Shown: piece by piece, positions 22,105 through 33,699 of the stretch | Position numbering within the stretch: position 1 is the stretch's first letter | Layout: the number at the start of each line of letters is the position of its first letter | Source: Blattamonas nauphoetae | Lineage: Eukaryota > Preaxostyla > Oxymonadida | NCBI GenBank assembly: GCA_033064195.1 | Contig: JARBJD010000088.1 | Location: 184,771-248,770, forward strand | Reading direction: 5' to 3' | Length of the DNA: 64,000 nt | The notes under the pieces: model-generated | Seen by the model: only the letters and a program-made list of their open reading frames with translations | What the model was told of the DNA's origin: nothing | Databases searched by the model: none | Program-made: the position numbers and the translations under genes

Positions 22105-22625
22105 CAGGCATCTGAGTGGTGGCATCAAAACAGGTAAAACTGACATCAATTGATGTCAGTCCCCAAATTTTAACTGAGATCAAATCTCAACTCTTTTTCT
22201 TTGAGATTTTCACATTATCACTTCATCTATGATGTTCAATTCACTTCTTGTTTTCACATATTACTCTTCTATCGTTCAGTTAGCTCTTATTTCCCAAAAA
22301 CACACACGATCAAATTCACCAACATTTCTATTTTCGATGTATTCCCTTCATTGACTAAAATCAGTGAGTAAATCCCATCAAATTACGCATACTAACGCAT
22401 TTGCGATTTGTTTTTGTGATTTTTGAGTAAGAACTGACGAAATCATCAGAACCCAAAGTTCGCATTTTCATCATCTATGAAGTGACCATTTTCCTTTTTA
22501 CTCTTTTTTCCATTCAAATATCATATATAAGAAGACTTTTTTGAAATGAAAGAAACAAAATGGTATTGTAGGTATTTGGTGACATCAGATCCGACTGGGA
22601 TCACTGGGATCAAATCAGAAGCCTG
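22105..22625 (+). mobile_element. hAT-like miniature element (521 bp)
   Basis: Ends CAGGCATCTGA and TCAGAAGCCTG are flanked by perfect 8-bp duplications CTCATACG (22097-22104, 22626-22633). Subterminal GGGATCACTGGGATCAAATC matches the right end of the 17840-21108 element, so they are the same family. No coding capacity. Confidence 0.8.
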
Positions 22626-22702
22626 CTCATACGTGTCTGAAAACACTGGATCTATATTTGGATGTATCGCTGCGCACTTTCCTTCACCACTCGTCCCTCA
22701 TT

Positions 22703-23289
22703 CGCAGGGTTTATAGTCGTCAGACAGTTTAGACGAGAACGTGAGGTCGAAAGACCTCACCTCCCATTTTTGGAGGTGAGGTCTCTCGATGTCCGAATTA
22801 GGAGACTGAAATTCCAGAAATGCGAGACCATTGGTGAAAGAATCATTCTCGGACACCATTTCACACAAGAACTTGCCTTCGAACGCACCAAAAACTATTT
22901 TCTTACTCCTTTTTGTTAAAAAACACCGAAATAATAACTCTTTCTCGAGGAATAAAATGTTAGTGGGTAGGATCAATTGCCCATTTTTGGCATCTAGTGA
23001 TCCACTGTGATTATCTATTCGATTTTGGACGATAAATGAGCTTCCTGGATCCATTCAATCATAATAAAAGAGACAGTTTCTCCTTGATAGAGTCATTTGA
23101 GCGAATGGATGCGAAAAACTGCACCACTTTTTTTTCCTCTATCCATCTCACAAATCGAATTTTAGTTTCTTTTATAATCAACTTTTGTGGAAACATCTCT
23201 CCTTGTGAATGTTAGACCAAAACCATGAATTTAAAATGAGGTGAGGTCTTGAAAGGGTGAGTCAGGTGAGGACCCGATCCAAACCCTGA
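22703..23289 (-). mobile_element. hAT-like miniature element copy C (587 bp)
   Basis: Reverse-orientation relative of copies A and B (CAGGGTTTATAG..GATCCAAACCCTGA), more diverged in the middle. It has a perfect 8-bp duplication CTCATTCG (22695-22702, 23290-23297) and the same GACCTCACCTCC hairpin. Confidence 0.8.
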
Positions 23290-23298
23290 CTCATTCGT

Positions 23299-23532
23299 CT
23301 TCAGATTCACATCAGCTCCAAATTGGTTGGGAGAAATGTACAACTTAAGCGTTCCAAGTCGATCGAATTTGTTTCAAGCGAAGAGATTGCTCTGTTCTCT
23401 CCAGTAGATGTTGCAGTTGTGAGAAATCCAACGTTTCTCCTGGCCAAGATTTAATATTGGAAGGTGGAAATTGCGGCGTTAGAGGTGCACGTCATCGAAG
23501 CGGATGATCAAAGACAGACAATCGAGAAAATA
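23299..23532 (+). pseudogene. Degraded DDE-type transposase gene, 5' part
   Basis: Reads KLVGRNVQLKRSKSIEFVSS..VEIAALEVHVIEADDQRQ with one internal TAA. It then runs into the TA target of the pogo-type element and resumes in frame at 25563 (IEKI|MKELKTNEF). The upstream part was also cut by miniature elements at 22105 and 22703. Confidence 0.5.
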
Positions 23533-23731
23533 CAGTGGCTGCATAAGCAGCCATTCTTCCTAAACCCGCCATTGTACGGATAGAGTCTGCAGAAATTGAG
23601 TGTTTTTCTTGTTTTTGATTCTCACTTCAATCTTGCTGATTGGATAAGAAATCAATTTTTGTGCATCGTCACTGAAGCAAAAAAGAGAATTGAGACAGAA
23701 AAAGGAACAAACTCTGTTCTGCCCATCATCA

Positions 23732-25342
23732 ATGAAAAAGCAAAAAAAGCCAAGAACTCCACACCAGAAGGCAATCGTTCGGGAAATGGCAAAATCGGAA
23801 TATTTCGGTATGTCCCGGGCCGAAAGAGTCGTTCGAGTGGAGAAGAATCTCAGACTCAAGAAAGGTATCGTCAATCGCGTTGCCAAAGTTGATTCCAGTG
23901 CAGTCAAGAGGGCAAGAAGAGCTATTGCAGAAAATCGCGACTGTGGAGTGAATGGACGCCCATGTCGCCTGAACAAGTCTCTCCGATCGGATCTCTTCAG
24001 CCAATTTCAGAAACAGAAATCCGATCGAGGAACGGTGAAACTCCCAGTTCTCCAGAAGGAAGTATCTCGTTCTTTTCTGTTTTGATTCATTTTCCAGGCG
24101 GAGAAGATGTTGATTGATGAAGTCGGTGAGGCATATTTCGAAAGACCTCTCAGTCCGACATGGATTTACCACAACAAAGATTTTTCGACGGAGCTTAAAA
24201 TATCTAAACCGGCTGTGATGGAAACCAAAAAGATATCATGCTGTAATCCAACAACTGTCAGGCTTTGGATTGATGCGATCGAGAAGGTTATCACGACATA
24301 CGAGATAGACGAGAGGTTGATCTTCAATTTTGATGAGTCTTCCCTCAATGTGACCGGCAAGAAGGTTCAATTGGAGGCTCATGCAAAAAAAGAAATCCCA
24401 CTCCCCGCAAGAAAACCAATGAAGACTCCGAATACCACAATCTGTTCATGCATTTGTGCGGACGTGACGTTTTTACCCAACGTGCTTCTCGTTGCAAAGA
24501 AAACTAATGCCAAAGAATTCTCGCTGTTCCCGTCACATCTCATTCGTCAAATGCCAAATGGCATCGGTTGGATGGATAAAGAGACATTCTTTCGCTATAT
24601 ATCAGAACTATTCATCAAAAAAGTAGCAAAGAAACGAATCTGTCAGTCACTCGTTGGGAGATGGGCTTTACTCCTCGTTGATTCCCATTCATCAAGATTC
24701 CAACATGAACTCCACACTCTTCTACTCAAAAATAAAATCATACTGCATACGTTTCCTCCGAACACAACCAACCTCCTCCAACCAATGGACGATGCACCCT
24801 TTAGAACTTTAAAAACTCACTTCTACCGATGTTTTGAGGAACCGGAAGCAACTGATCGATCATCCACTCGAACAGCAATCGCAAATGCACTTCTTCCTGC
24901 CGTTCAGGAAGCATTCATGGTGAAGGTCATCAGACCTGCTTTTCGCTCGTGCGGTATTCATCCCATTTCGATTTCAGAGCCACTTTCGAAACTTCGGAGA
25001 CAGTTTCATATTCCATCCTCCGTTCCAGATGATCTGCTGGACGAGCACTGGTCGGACAAATCCATTGTCTCAACCGGCACGATGCTAACATTAATTCAAG
25101 AAGCAAGACCTCAAAATGATCAAATTCCTGGCTCTCCACTTCCACAACCGCAACGACCCAACAAAATCACTTCCTACTTCGCTCCTCGGAGTTCCACGAT
25201 CAGAGAACTCAAGTCTACGAATGCTGCTGACGTCAATGTCGCTCTTCAACCTCAAGAAACTGAGACTAACACTGAGACACATCAAGAAACGTTTTGGAGT
25301 GAGATGAGAGGGCGCTTTACTCTTGATCACGATGACTTCTAG
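23732..25342 (+). CDS. pogo/DDE_1-family transposase, two exons
   Basis: Exon 1 is 23732-24061 (ATG, MKKQKKPRTPHQKAIV) and exon 2 is 24098-25342. The 36-nt intron (GTATCT..CCAG) contains an in-frame TGA, so splicing is needed; the spliced product is 524 residues. The N terminus is basic and helical (HQKAIVREMAKSEYFGMSRAE), fitting the helix-turn-helix DNA-binding part of pogo/CENP-B relatives. The catalytic core shows FNFDESS (first Asp), LLVDSHSSR (second Asp) and FPPNTTNLLQPMDDAPF (third acidic residue, Asp), the DDE_1 signature. The frame is uninterrupted, and with intact repeats the element may still be active. It cuts and pastes DNA at TA sites. Confidence 0.88.
24062..24097 (+). other. 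36-nt spliceosomal intron in the transposase gene
   Basis: GTATCTCGTTC..TTTTCCAG; contains an in-frame TGA and keeps phase 0. Splicing is inferred from restored homology and frame. Confidence 0.75.
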
Positions 25343-25562
25343 AACCGTCGGATTATTCATTGTTCTCAACGTTAAATCAACAATTGACTCAAATTTACCA
25401 GTTAAAACAGAATATTTTTGTGAATCTTCCTGAGAAATGGCAAGACACAATACCCCGGGCCAGTAAGCAGCACAGATCCGATGGGTTCATTTCAGTCGAT
25501 GAGAGGACTATGATGGTACAATGGCGGGTTTAGGAAGAATGGCTGCTTATGCAGCCACTGTA

Positions 25563-26010
25563 ATGAAAGAATTGAAGACCAACGAGTTTCTAATCGTCGG
25601 AGATTTTAAAGAAAACAGGAAAATCCCAATTCCCAGTGAGGAATCTCAAAAAGACTTCTTTTGTAAGCAACAGCGACCAATCTTGGGTTCGTAGTGTTTT
25701 CGACTGATGAGAAGGGTCAAGAACAAAAATGGACGATACATTTTATTTCGGAAGTCCTGAACCATTCAGCAACTTTTGTCACAGAAGCATTGAACCAATT
25801 ATTAGGTAGAACGATATTTGATCAGGCCCATAAGATCATTTTTACGAGTGACTTTGGTCCTCATTTCCGGAATAAACAAGTGTAGTGTTACTTCCTATCG
25901 GATATTCCAACCTTAAACCCTTCACTGTCCACATTCATCGTTCATTTCTATGAACATCACGGAAAATCGGTGGGCGACGCCGAGTCTGGTGCAATGACAC
26001 AAACATGACG
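25563..26010 (+). pseudogene. Degraded DDE-type transposase gene, 3' part
   Basis: Continues the frame cut by the pogo-type element. It contains NEFLIVGDFKEN (candidate first Asp), KIIFTSDFGPHFRN (candidate second Asp), a TAG after FRNKQV, then FYEHHGKSVGDAESG (candidate acidic third site). The SD-x-GPHF and HGK motifs are those of an RNase-H-fold transposase type, but I cannot name the superfamily. Stops after AMTQT. Confidence 0.5.
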
Positions 26011-27219
26011 GAATCATCCGCCAGAAACGCCTATCGAAACATGTGACCAGTCCATTGTATATTTCCAAGCAACGACGTCTCTTACTACCACAAGATGTGT
26101 CCAATTTGTCAAATTATCCCCCCACTTTCCCCATTGAAACCCCAGAACTCGACTATAAGGGAAACTTGTGACAATCTGTTGGGTCCGTAACAATGAAATG
26201 GTCACCAGTGTGTCATTCGCAAATTATTTGCTCAGATAGATTTTTTCCATTTTCCCAAATATTCAGTCTTTTATCTCCAAATTTTTCTAAAAATGTTCGT
26301 TTCATAAATAAAGTTTTTGTGGAAAATTTTAGCAAAATCGATTCACTGGTTGTTGAGATTTTTCCTGAAAGATATTAATCTTCGGGTAAAAGGGTGTATT
26401 TTGAGGTTTTCTCCCGACACAGGCGTTTCGGCGCGAACTGATTTTTATTCCATTTGTTTGACCACACTATCTTCTTTAGATGCCATTCTACCCTCAATTC
26501 TTCCATAGCCAATCTCCAACTCAGAAACAGAATTCGCTTTTCAACATTCTTTGTGAATGACTCCGCTCTCTCAATTTGTGCGACAAATTTTTCTTGATGA
26601 CTCTGGTCGATCCAAAAAAAGATACAGGTTTGAGGGGTTCGTTTTGAACGAGGGATAGACTCCGATTTTCAGAGATGGGAATTTTTTAAGGAAGTCTCCT
26701 CCGTCAAATCTCAACGTACGATGCATTTCATCTCTTAAATTCTACAAAATGTTGAGTATGACATGCAGTGAAGTTGTTTTACGAACAAAGTAGAGACTTC
26801 AAAATCCCCTCGTTTTGGGACGACGACGAAATAAAAAACAGGTGTTTCATCGTTATTAGGGAATGACTGTATCTGAACCAAATGTGAGATGATAGAAAGA
26901 GCAAATCAGTATGATTGTGACGAGGGGAATGACATTTAGGCTTCGCATCATTCCCGCATGGTTATGATCCAGACCCATTTTTTCTGCGAGTGGACATTAC
27001 CAAAGAAAATCTCCCATATTCCAATGAAAAAATGGCCTATAACATTTGATTTCAAAAAGATCATAAAACGAGAGGATCTTCTCACTACCAGAATCGAAAA
27101 CGCAATAAGTTGGTGAACAATGAGGATGTCCTATTTTGTTGGAAAGTGGTAACCTCTTATTGAAGACAATTTTCTCGAAGATCAGTAAAAAGAGATGATC
27201 AAGCCATTATTTCATATCA
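26011..27219. other. AT-rich intergenic region
   Basis: No frame longer than about 63 codons and no repeat that I can see. The last 100 bp contain the upstream region of the giant gene starting at 27220. Confidence 0.5.
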
Positions 27220-28295
27220 ATGTCCACTTTCTACAAACTGTTGCTGTTTCTCCTTTCGTGGGTTTACTCACTCTCTCCATCACCGAAGTCCACCACTGAT
27301 CCAGCTTCTCCTAATTCTGCCGTTTTCCTGGATCATCTAATCTCCGAACCGAACCACGAACCTTTCACTCAACCACTTGAAGTACACCTCCCGGCAGGTC
27401 ATTATTATCCACAGGATCTCTCTGTGTATTCACAGAATGTAGTTATTTCAGGATCACCAAGCTCCATATCTCACGGAAAGAGAGTTGTGAGGGATGTGGA
27501 AACTGTCACGTCGCAACTGCAGAAGAACGAAGCATTTGGCCAAGCAAAGCAACTTTCTGTGATGTTTGATGTGTGGAACAGCACATTCAGACTTGACAAT
27601 GTGGGATTATTTGCGAACACGCCAGACACAGCCATGAGTTTGATCCGCTCGTCGACATTTGTGATTTCTCGATGTGAGATCACGTCCTGCCCAGATACAT
27701 CTCCATTTGTGGTTGGTCATTCAGGAATGGAGTCATCGGTGTCTGTCTCGATTATCTCGTGCAGCCATCGCTCATCGTCAGAATCGTCGTCTCTGCTGCC
27801 TCTGGTGAACGGGCCACAATCGCAGTGGTGTTCATCGCCGATAAAATCAAATCAAGAAAGATATGCGGACACTTTTGGAGTTGGATCACTTTCGATTGTG
27901 GGAAGTGGTTTGAACTTCTCATCCAAGCATCTCGTCGTTGGAACAGGCCCGCTTTTCGATTTCGGGCATCGTTTGGAGACTGGTCTGCATGGGGTTGTTG
28001 GATGCTCTGTGTCTCTGTCGGAGTCTTCCCTGACAAACACAACGAGCACACGTGCTTCTTCGACCATCCCTTGTTCGTGTTCGTTTCTGGCCCAGCGCCT
28101 GATTGGAGTGTCAGTGTCGGAATCGACGAATCATCTTTGCGGGACAAGCGGGATGCCATTGGACTGGTCTGGGTCGTCTCTGCTGTCGAACTGTTCGTTC
28201 TTTTCCTGCATCAACAACGATGCTCCTGACCCAATCACAGAACCACTGCCTGAGCAAGGCACGGACATCGACTTGCACGAATCTAAGGACGAACA
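27220..28295 (+). CDS. Giant surface protein 2, first (5') segment
   Basis: ATG at 27220 begins a clear signal peptide (MSTFYKLLLFLLSWVYSLS). The rest has beta-helix-type strands and turns (LEVHLPAGHYYPQDLSVYSQ, STFVISRCEITSCPDTSP, LSNCSFFSCINNDAPDP). This opening (predicted peak sequence, then paired CxF..C strands) resembles the N-terminal part of large oxymonad beta-helix proteins. The codon CA at 28294-28295 is cut by a 3.9-kb insertion and completed by T at 32242 (GAA CAT). The frame then continues SDDGPLHNQVW. The 68 codons read beyond 28295 (to 28500) belong to the inserted palindromic element, not to this protein. Confidence 0.82.
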
Positions 28296-28309
28296 AATCT
28301 ATAGTTGTA

Positions 28310-29649
28310 AAATAACCCGTGAAAGTAAAATAACCCGGCCCATTTTCGGAGGTGTTGAACCCATATCTCCAAATTACTCCGAACCCAAAATTTTTTGGGT
28401 CCCACTTTTTTTGTGTCCATCATCATCACGACTCCGGGAATTGTTTGAGGTGGAAATCGAACCTCCAAAAGAGGATCCCTGGCTGGGGTCTCCTATTTAG
28501 GAGTCTGTTTTGGCCCCTTTTTTGGCTCCAAAATAGGAGGTCCTTAACATTTAAGCTTAGAGGATCCAAACTTCCTGACCATATTCCTCCGCGCCTGTTC
28601 AAGATTTTTCTTTTTCGTTTCATTTCTGGTTGTTTGGGATGGTTTTCTCTTGAAATAACAATTTTTTGAAAAATGAAAATTCTTGGGGGGACCTGGGTGG
28701 AAATTGAGGGTCAAAAACTGATTTCCCTGCAGATTAAGCTTAGGATCTTGAAAATTTGTTTTGATCATATCTCCACAACCAGACATAGTTCGGACATAAA
28801 GTTTTCACCAATATGGATCTTTTGTTGAGAATTATTTTTTTCGGAAAATTTTGACAAAAATCCCCTTGCGGTAGTTGAGATAATTTTGGGTTGCTTTTTC
28901 GCCTTTTTGATTTTTCTTCGCAAGCAGTTCGTCCGATTATCAAATATTCTTCAAATTCGTTCAAAACGATGTTAACACAATAAGAATTGAATCCATGGAA
29001 TAAATCCCAGAAACAACCGGACATTGAGAAAACTGTTGGATGATCATTGATGAAATTTATGAAAAAAGTGAAAAAACGCCGTTTTAGGAAGTCTTCGAAA
29101 ATTTTCAAAATTTTCCGAAAAAAATAATTCTCAACAAAAGATCCATATTGGTGAAAACTTTATGTCCGAACTATGTCTGGTTGTGGAGATATGATCAAAA
29201 CAAATTTTCAAGATCCTAAGCTTAATCTGCAGGGAAATCAGTTTTTGACCCTCAATTTCCACCCAGGTCCCCCCAAGAATTTTCATTTTTCAAAAAATTG
29301 TTATTTCAAGAGAAAACCATCCCAAACAACCAGAAATGAAACGAAAAAGAAAAATCTTGAACAGGCGTGGAGGAATATGGTCAGGAAGTTTGGATCCTCT
29401 AAGCTTAAATGTTAAGGACCTCCTATTTTGGAGCCAAAAAAGGGGCCAAAACAGACTCCTAAATAGGAGACCCCAGCCAGGGATCCTATTTTGGAGGTTC
29501 GATTTCCACCTCAAACAATTCCCGGAGTCGTGATGATGATGGACACAAAAAAAGTGGGACCCAAAAAATTTTGGGTTCGGAGTAATTTGGAGATATGGGT
29601 TCAACACCTCCGAAAATGGGCCGGGTTATTTTACTTTCACGGGTTATTT
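28310..29649. mobile_element. Palindromic miniature element (1340 bp) with ~545-bp inverted arms
   Basis: Arms 28310-28853 and 29106-29649 are near-identical inverted copies (a few bases differ, including a short indel near 28475). The centre is about 250 bp. TA flanks both ends (28308-28309, 29650-29651), with termini AAATAACCCGTGAAAG. No transposase; likely mobilised by a Tc1/mariner-type enzyme. Confidence 0.78.
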
Positions 29650-29889
29650 TAACATCATCGGATAAACACGCAACTTCGGGAAAACCCGCAACTCAGCTTT
29701 CAAACAACCGAAGTCACCTCAAGTGTTCACCTCTTCTGTATCCACTGTGGACATCTATTGAATCCAAAATCCACATGATTTCTTCTAAATTATGTTTTCT
29801 TCATTTCGATCATTCTCATTGTGGGACGATTTTAAAAAAGAAAATGCATCAACCAGGTTGGGACGTTACTCCACGTGACAAGTCGCCTC

Positions 29890-31868
29890 CAAACATTCCT
29901 TCCTCTAATCACTGAGTACCCCACCTCCCGTCTATCCTCGACCCTTTCTCGTCATGCAGTTGAATTCCGTCAAGCATGCACGCAGGAAATCGCGGAAAGA
30001 GAATGGGAATTGAAGATTCGACACCATGGACTCGCAATTAGAACGGGTATTCGGATTTTTATTTCGCAACTCGTTGCCTTTCGTTGTTGTCTTTCAATCT
30101 TTTTCACGATCTGTTTTTGTCGCAGATCATCTTCTCTCCTATCCCCTCCCAGCCATCAGCTTCCATTCCCATCCACTCCCTTCCACCCCCTCTCCATCCA
30201 CCTCACAACCTACACTAACTGATGATAAATTAGATTTCGACATCTCAACCTCTTGACGTTTCGATGAGGAAACGAGACGGTATGCTCGAATTTTCATCCC
30301 CTGTCGATCCAATTTCTTCTACTCTGAAGTATTGTATCTTTTCTATCACCTGGTTTATCGTCATTTCTTCAGACAAACGCCACACTTTCGAAGCCCTGGT
30401 GACTGACATACTCTCTGGATCTCAGTGACTGTCTTCCGCTTTCCCATCGCCATCCCGTTTCACATCCTCCTTTCCTCTTTGAAACAAGTCAAATGCTGAT
30501 GGAAAGCTCAGAATCGACACCGATCATTTGATCACGACCAAACACACTCATTCGAGATCTTCTTCCCCGATCTCGTCGAGGACGATTCGTCGGCGAGGAA
30601 TTGCGGTGTTTTATTAGTCCCCCACGAAAGTGCCGCCATTCTGCAGTCAATCACCCACTCACGAGTTGTTTCGAAATGCATCACCGCTGAAGCAGCTGAG
30701 GCAAGAAGAAATCGACCAGATGCTCTCAAATATGTCTTCACGAACCAACATCTCCGTTATTCCGCCTCAATCGCCAACGAAGACGCCTCAGACACAATCA
30801 CACCTCATATCGAAAGGCTCGCCTCCAATGCGCAGTCCATCGTAACTGTCGGACTCTCCTCACCTCTTTCCTGCACAAGCATCACCACGATTCGCATGTA
30901 TTCCGAGGTTTCCCGCGCCTCCATTCGTCGTCGACATGGATAGTCACCTCTTCGACCAGGCTCCCAAGGGCGCCACCGATTCTTCGTCTGAGCATCCACA
31001 GGTTTGATCTTTTCATTTTCGTTTCATGATACTGCTCTCTTTCCTCATCTTTTATCGTTTTTGTGATTGATCTCTCTTCTTCAGGCCACGAACTGGGAAA
31101 CGCAGTATAAAACGGACCACAAGCCACTCCGTCTCTTCTCGCCTCCGAAATGAAAGAAAAGGTGGATAGAAGAGAAAAGAAGTTCGACAAGTGGAAGGCA
31201 CAGACGGCCGAACAGATCGACAACATGTTCACGCATCAGCTGATCGCAATTGCAGAGGAAGAACACGCCATCACAAAAGTGTGATATTCTCTCTCCTGAC
31301 TCTGTTTTAGCTTCTCTACTCTGGGTTGGAGAATGCAGACGAAGAGGATCCTGAAAAGGTACGCCAGAACTCGGACTCGAACAGTCGATGCACTTCCGTG
31401 CTTTAATGTTGTTTTTCTATCTTTATTTCGCCTCTTAAACCATTTTCTGTATCATTGATGTTTTATTCTCGCCCACATGACAATCCAGATCCCTCCACAA
31501 ATATTCTCTCAAAGAAACGAAACTAGCCCATCAGAACGTGACAGGTTTCGAGCGAAAAAAGCACAAAATGGAAATTCGCTTCGGAAAGACGCAGAATGCG
31601 ACCCAAACCAACCTTGTCGAATTCGCTCGTCAGCGAAAAGAATACCAGAAACGTGGACCGAAGATCGAGTCGATAGAGAAGAGGAGGAAAGTGGAGATGA
31701 GGAAGTTGCATGCGAGAGAATGGACAGGTATTCAGGAAGCTGTGGAGGAGGCCGGAAGAAACACAAACCGCAAAAGAGAAAGCGGAAGAGAAGGAGAGAC
31801 TGAGGAAAGAAGAGGAGGAACGAGTGAAAAGGGAGAAAGACGAGAGAAGCCGGTGAGAAGGGCAAGTT
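29890..31868 (+). pseudogene. Captured intron-bearing gene or gene fragment (product unknown)
   Basis: Several short coding pieces are separated by good GT..AG introns. Examples are 31002-31084 (GTTTGATC..TCTTCAG) and 31279-31310 (32 nt, GTGTGATA..TTTAG), with probable ones after 30048 (..TTTTTGTCGCAG) and ending at 30380. Pieces read DSHLFDQAPKGATDSSSE, KFDKWKAQTAEQIDNMFTHQ, LLYSGLENADEEDPEK and EIRFGKTQNATQTNLVEFAR. They finish in a highly charged probable coiled coil (31700-31865) whose frame changes at least once. The exon chain cannot be closed into one frame by eye, so I call it broken or mis-sequenced. It lies inside the 3.9-kb insertion and has nothing to do with the host gene. Confidence 0.45.
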
Positions 31869-31936
31869 GACTCAGATACTTCCAGCCATCCTGTCTGAAA
31901 CATCACACACATATCCAACACGGCTGAACAGACACT

Positions 31937-32048
31937 GAGCGAGAAGACGAGGAAGGCGTGAGACGAGCGAGAAGACGAGGAAGGCGTGGGACGAGCGAGA
32001 AGACGAGGAAGGCGTGGGACGAGCGAGAAGACGAGGAAGGCGTGGGAT
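31937..32048 (+). repeat. 28-bp tandem repeat, four copies
   Basis: Unit GAGCGAGAAGACGAGGAAGG followed by CGTGGGAC, repeated head to tail with one or two substitutions. It sits just 3' of the charged gene fragment. Confidence 0.9.
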
Positions 32049-32241
32049 GATCTTCATATTCCATCGTTTCGAATTCATTTCATGAGTTTCAGCGTTCTCT
32101 AGAGCAGCCTTTGATAAAAGAACTGCGAAGTAGTGATGAAACTAGGAAAATGTCCGAATCGTGGGCCGAAGATCCAGGGTGTGGGTTTATCCGGAGTTGC
32201 GGGTTAAATCGAGTACGTTTAGTACTATATCTTTTCGAACA

Positions 32242-32632
32242 TTCAGATGATGGTCCTCTCCACAACCAAGTGTGGGTCGTCGACTGTGCCTTTGCCGATC
32301 TTTCAAGCAGTTCTGGTGGCGCCGCGATAAGTGTGACGCGATATCGAGCTGATGTTGTTGTGAAGCACAGCACATTCGAGCGATGCCATGCAACGGATGC
32401 GAGTGGAGGAGCGGTGTATGTCGTTCACACCTCACAATCCAACAACTTCGACTTCACTGTGTTCAACTGCCAATTCTCGAACAACACCGCGGGCAGAAAT
32501 GGTGGACATCTTATTGTTCAGAGATACAGATCTGTGACAGTTGCCCAGTGCAGTTTTGCAGATTCTTGGTCGACAACAGACTCTCCACTCGACCAAGAAG
32601 ATCCGATCCGTCTCAGTTCGAACACGGAATAC
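32242..32632 (+). CDS. Giant surface protein 2, middle segment
   Basis: About 130 codons of the plus-strand giant gene between two insertions. Clear beta-helix repeats: VWVVDCAFADLSSSSGGAA, VVVKHSTFERCHATDASGG, DFTVFNCQFSNNTAGRNGG and VTVAQCSFADSWS. It starts by completing the CAT codon begun at 28294 and ends with GAA TAC at 32632, where the 5.9-kb element begins. The frame resumes with CGT TTG GAC at 38556. No start or stop of its own. Confidence 0.8.
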
Positions 32633-32794
32633 GGGACTGTCTATAGTTCATCAGCAATACCAACTATAGTTCATCAGAGACCCATAGCACTGTTTTGATC
32701 AAAATGTCAAGTTTCAACTTTTGACATCCAATCCGTTTCAAGTCATCGAGCCTGGGAGACAAAGACGCGGAAACCATTTCTCACATCAAGAAGG

Positions 32795-33332
32795 TCAATT
32801 TGAAAGCACAACGAGGAAGAACTGCTCACACATGATTGGGCACTCATCATTACGACTCTCATCAAGTCCAGACGTGAATTGAGCATGAAATGAAGACAGA
32901 AGTCTAATTGCAACTCCCGTTCTGCACGCCTCGGCGTCCTCAGCAAGCTTTCTTAGCTGAGATTCCGACAGGCTCTGTAAATCACAAATCTCTCCAGCAT
33001 CTCTGATATTTATCCCCGTCTGCTCGTCAAATCTCTTCGTGATGAATGTAGTGCTTTTTTTCGACCGTATCATCTCTGATTTGACGATGGAATCCGAGGA
33101 TCCCACTCAAGTTTCTATTCTTCTCGATCTCTTCCAAAAAACGATACACATCATCTGTAAAATGCCCACTTGCACCATATATGATGTTTGCATGCGGGTT
33201 TACATACGTCTTGAATCCAAAATCCTCGGACGAAGCGGTCATCTCCCATTCAACAATCATCCTATATTTGAACAGTATCACATCTCTCTTGTGATCATTC
33301 TCACATTTCAAATCCATTATTCTCCGTTTCAA
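32795..33332 (-). pseudogene. Unrecognised decayed gene in the 5.9-kb element
   Basis: Two overlapping frames (33027-33332, MDLKCENDHKRDVILFKYR.., and 32795-33106, ..FDEQTGINIRDAGEICDLQ) look like one gene with a single frame change. The combined length is about 170 codons, with mixed alpha/beta composition. It could be a remnant of the element's transposase; no catalytic motif is visible. Confidence 0.35.
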
Positions 33333-33699
33333 ACCTCAACATTGCAGGATTCATTCCCTCAAATCCTCTCTTTTTATTTTACAGAAACCGCTGCTCCTCT
33401 CATGATGAGACGTGACTTGATCAATAATAAGTTAATTAAGGGGTTAGGCCTGAAAAGGAAGAACATGCAAATGAAATATTTCTCGGTCGTGAACCGAGAA
33501 ACAAATCAAGAGTAAAGAGAGAAGTGTAGGAACTTGTACGAGTTCTCTCTTTGAGTTCTTGAGGCTACCTCCTAATATTCCCAAGTGCCACCTCTCGGTG
33601 AGCACTTGGTTCTGGTCAAAGACCGGGAGCAGGAGCAAAGGAAAAAGAAACTCCAATTCCCATTGGAGAAGAAAACCTGTGGGTGTGGCAGAGAGGTTG

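Larger units (their letters stand above)
23533..25560 (+). mobile_element. pogo/Tc1-mariner-type transposon, apparently complete (2028 bp)
   Basis: Perfect-looking 45-bp terminal inverted repeats (23533-23577, CAGTGGCTGCATAAGCAGCC.., and 25516-25560) are flanked by TA on both sides (23531-23532, 25561-25562). The repeats surround one two-exon transposase gene. The TA duplication, size and DDE_1 transposase agree. It inserted into an older degraded transposase gene. Confidence 0.92.
28296..32241 (+). mobile_element. 3.9-kb insertion with 6-bp target duplication CGAACA
   Basis: Host sequence CGAACA (28290-28295) is repeated at 32236-32241, and the host frame resumes exactly after it. The termini (AATCTATAGTTGTA.. 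and ..GTACTATATCTTTT) are at best weak inverted repeats. Subterminal GGATAAAC/AACCCGCAACT motifs occur near both ends in opposite senses (29660-29695 and 32180-32210). It contains a nested palindromic element (28310-29649), an intron-bearing gene fragment and a 28-bp tandem repeat. Superfamily unknown. Confidence 0.65.

Noticed and set aside
28352-28669. Proteins encoded in the palindromic element arms
   Set aside because: Both arms give the same frames in mirror image without start context or motif; a by-product of the repeat.
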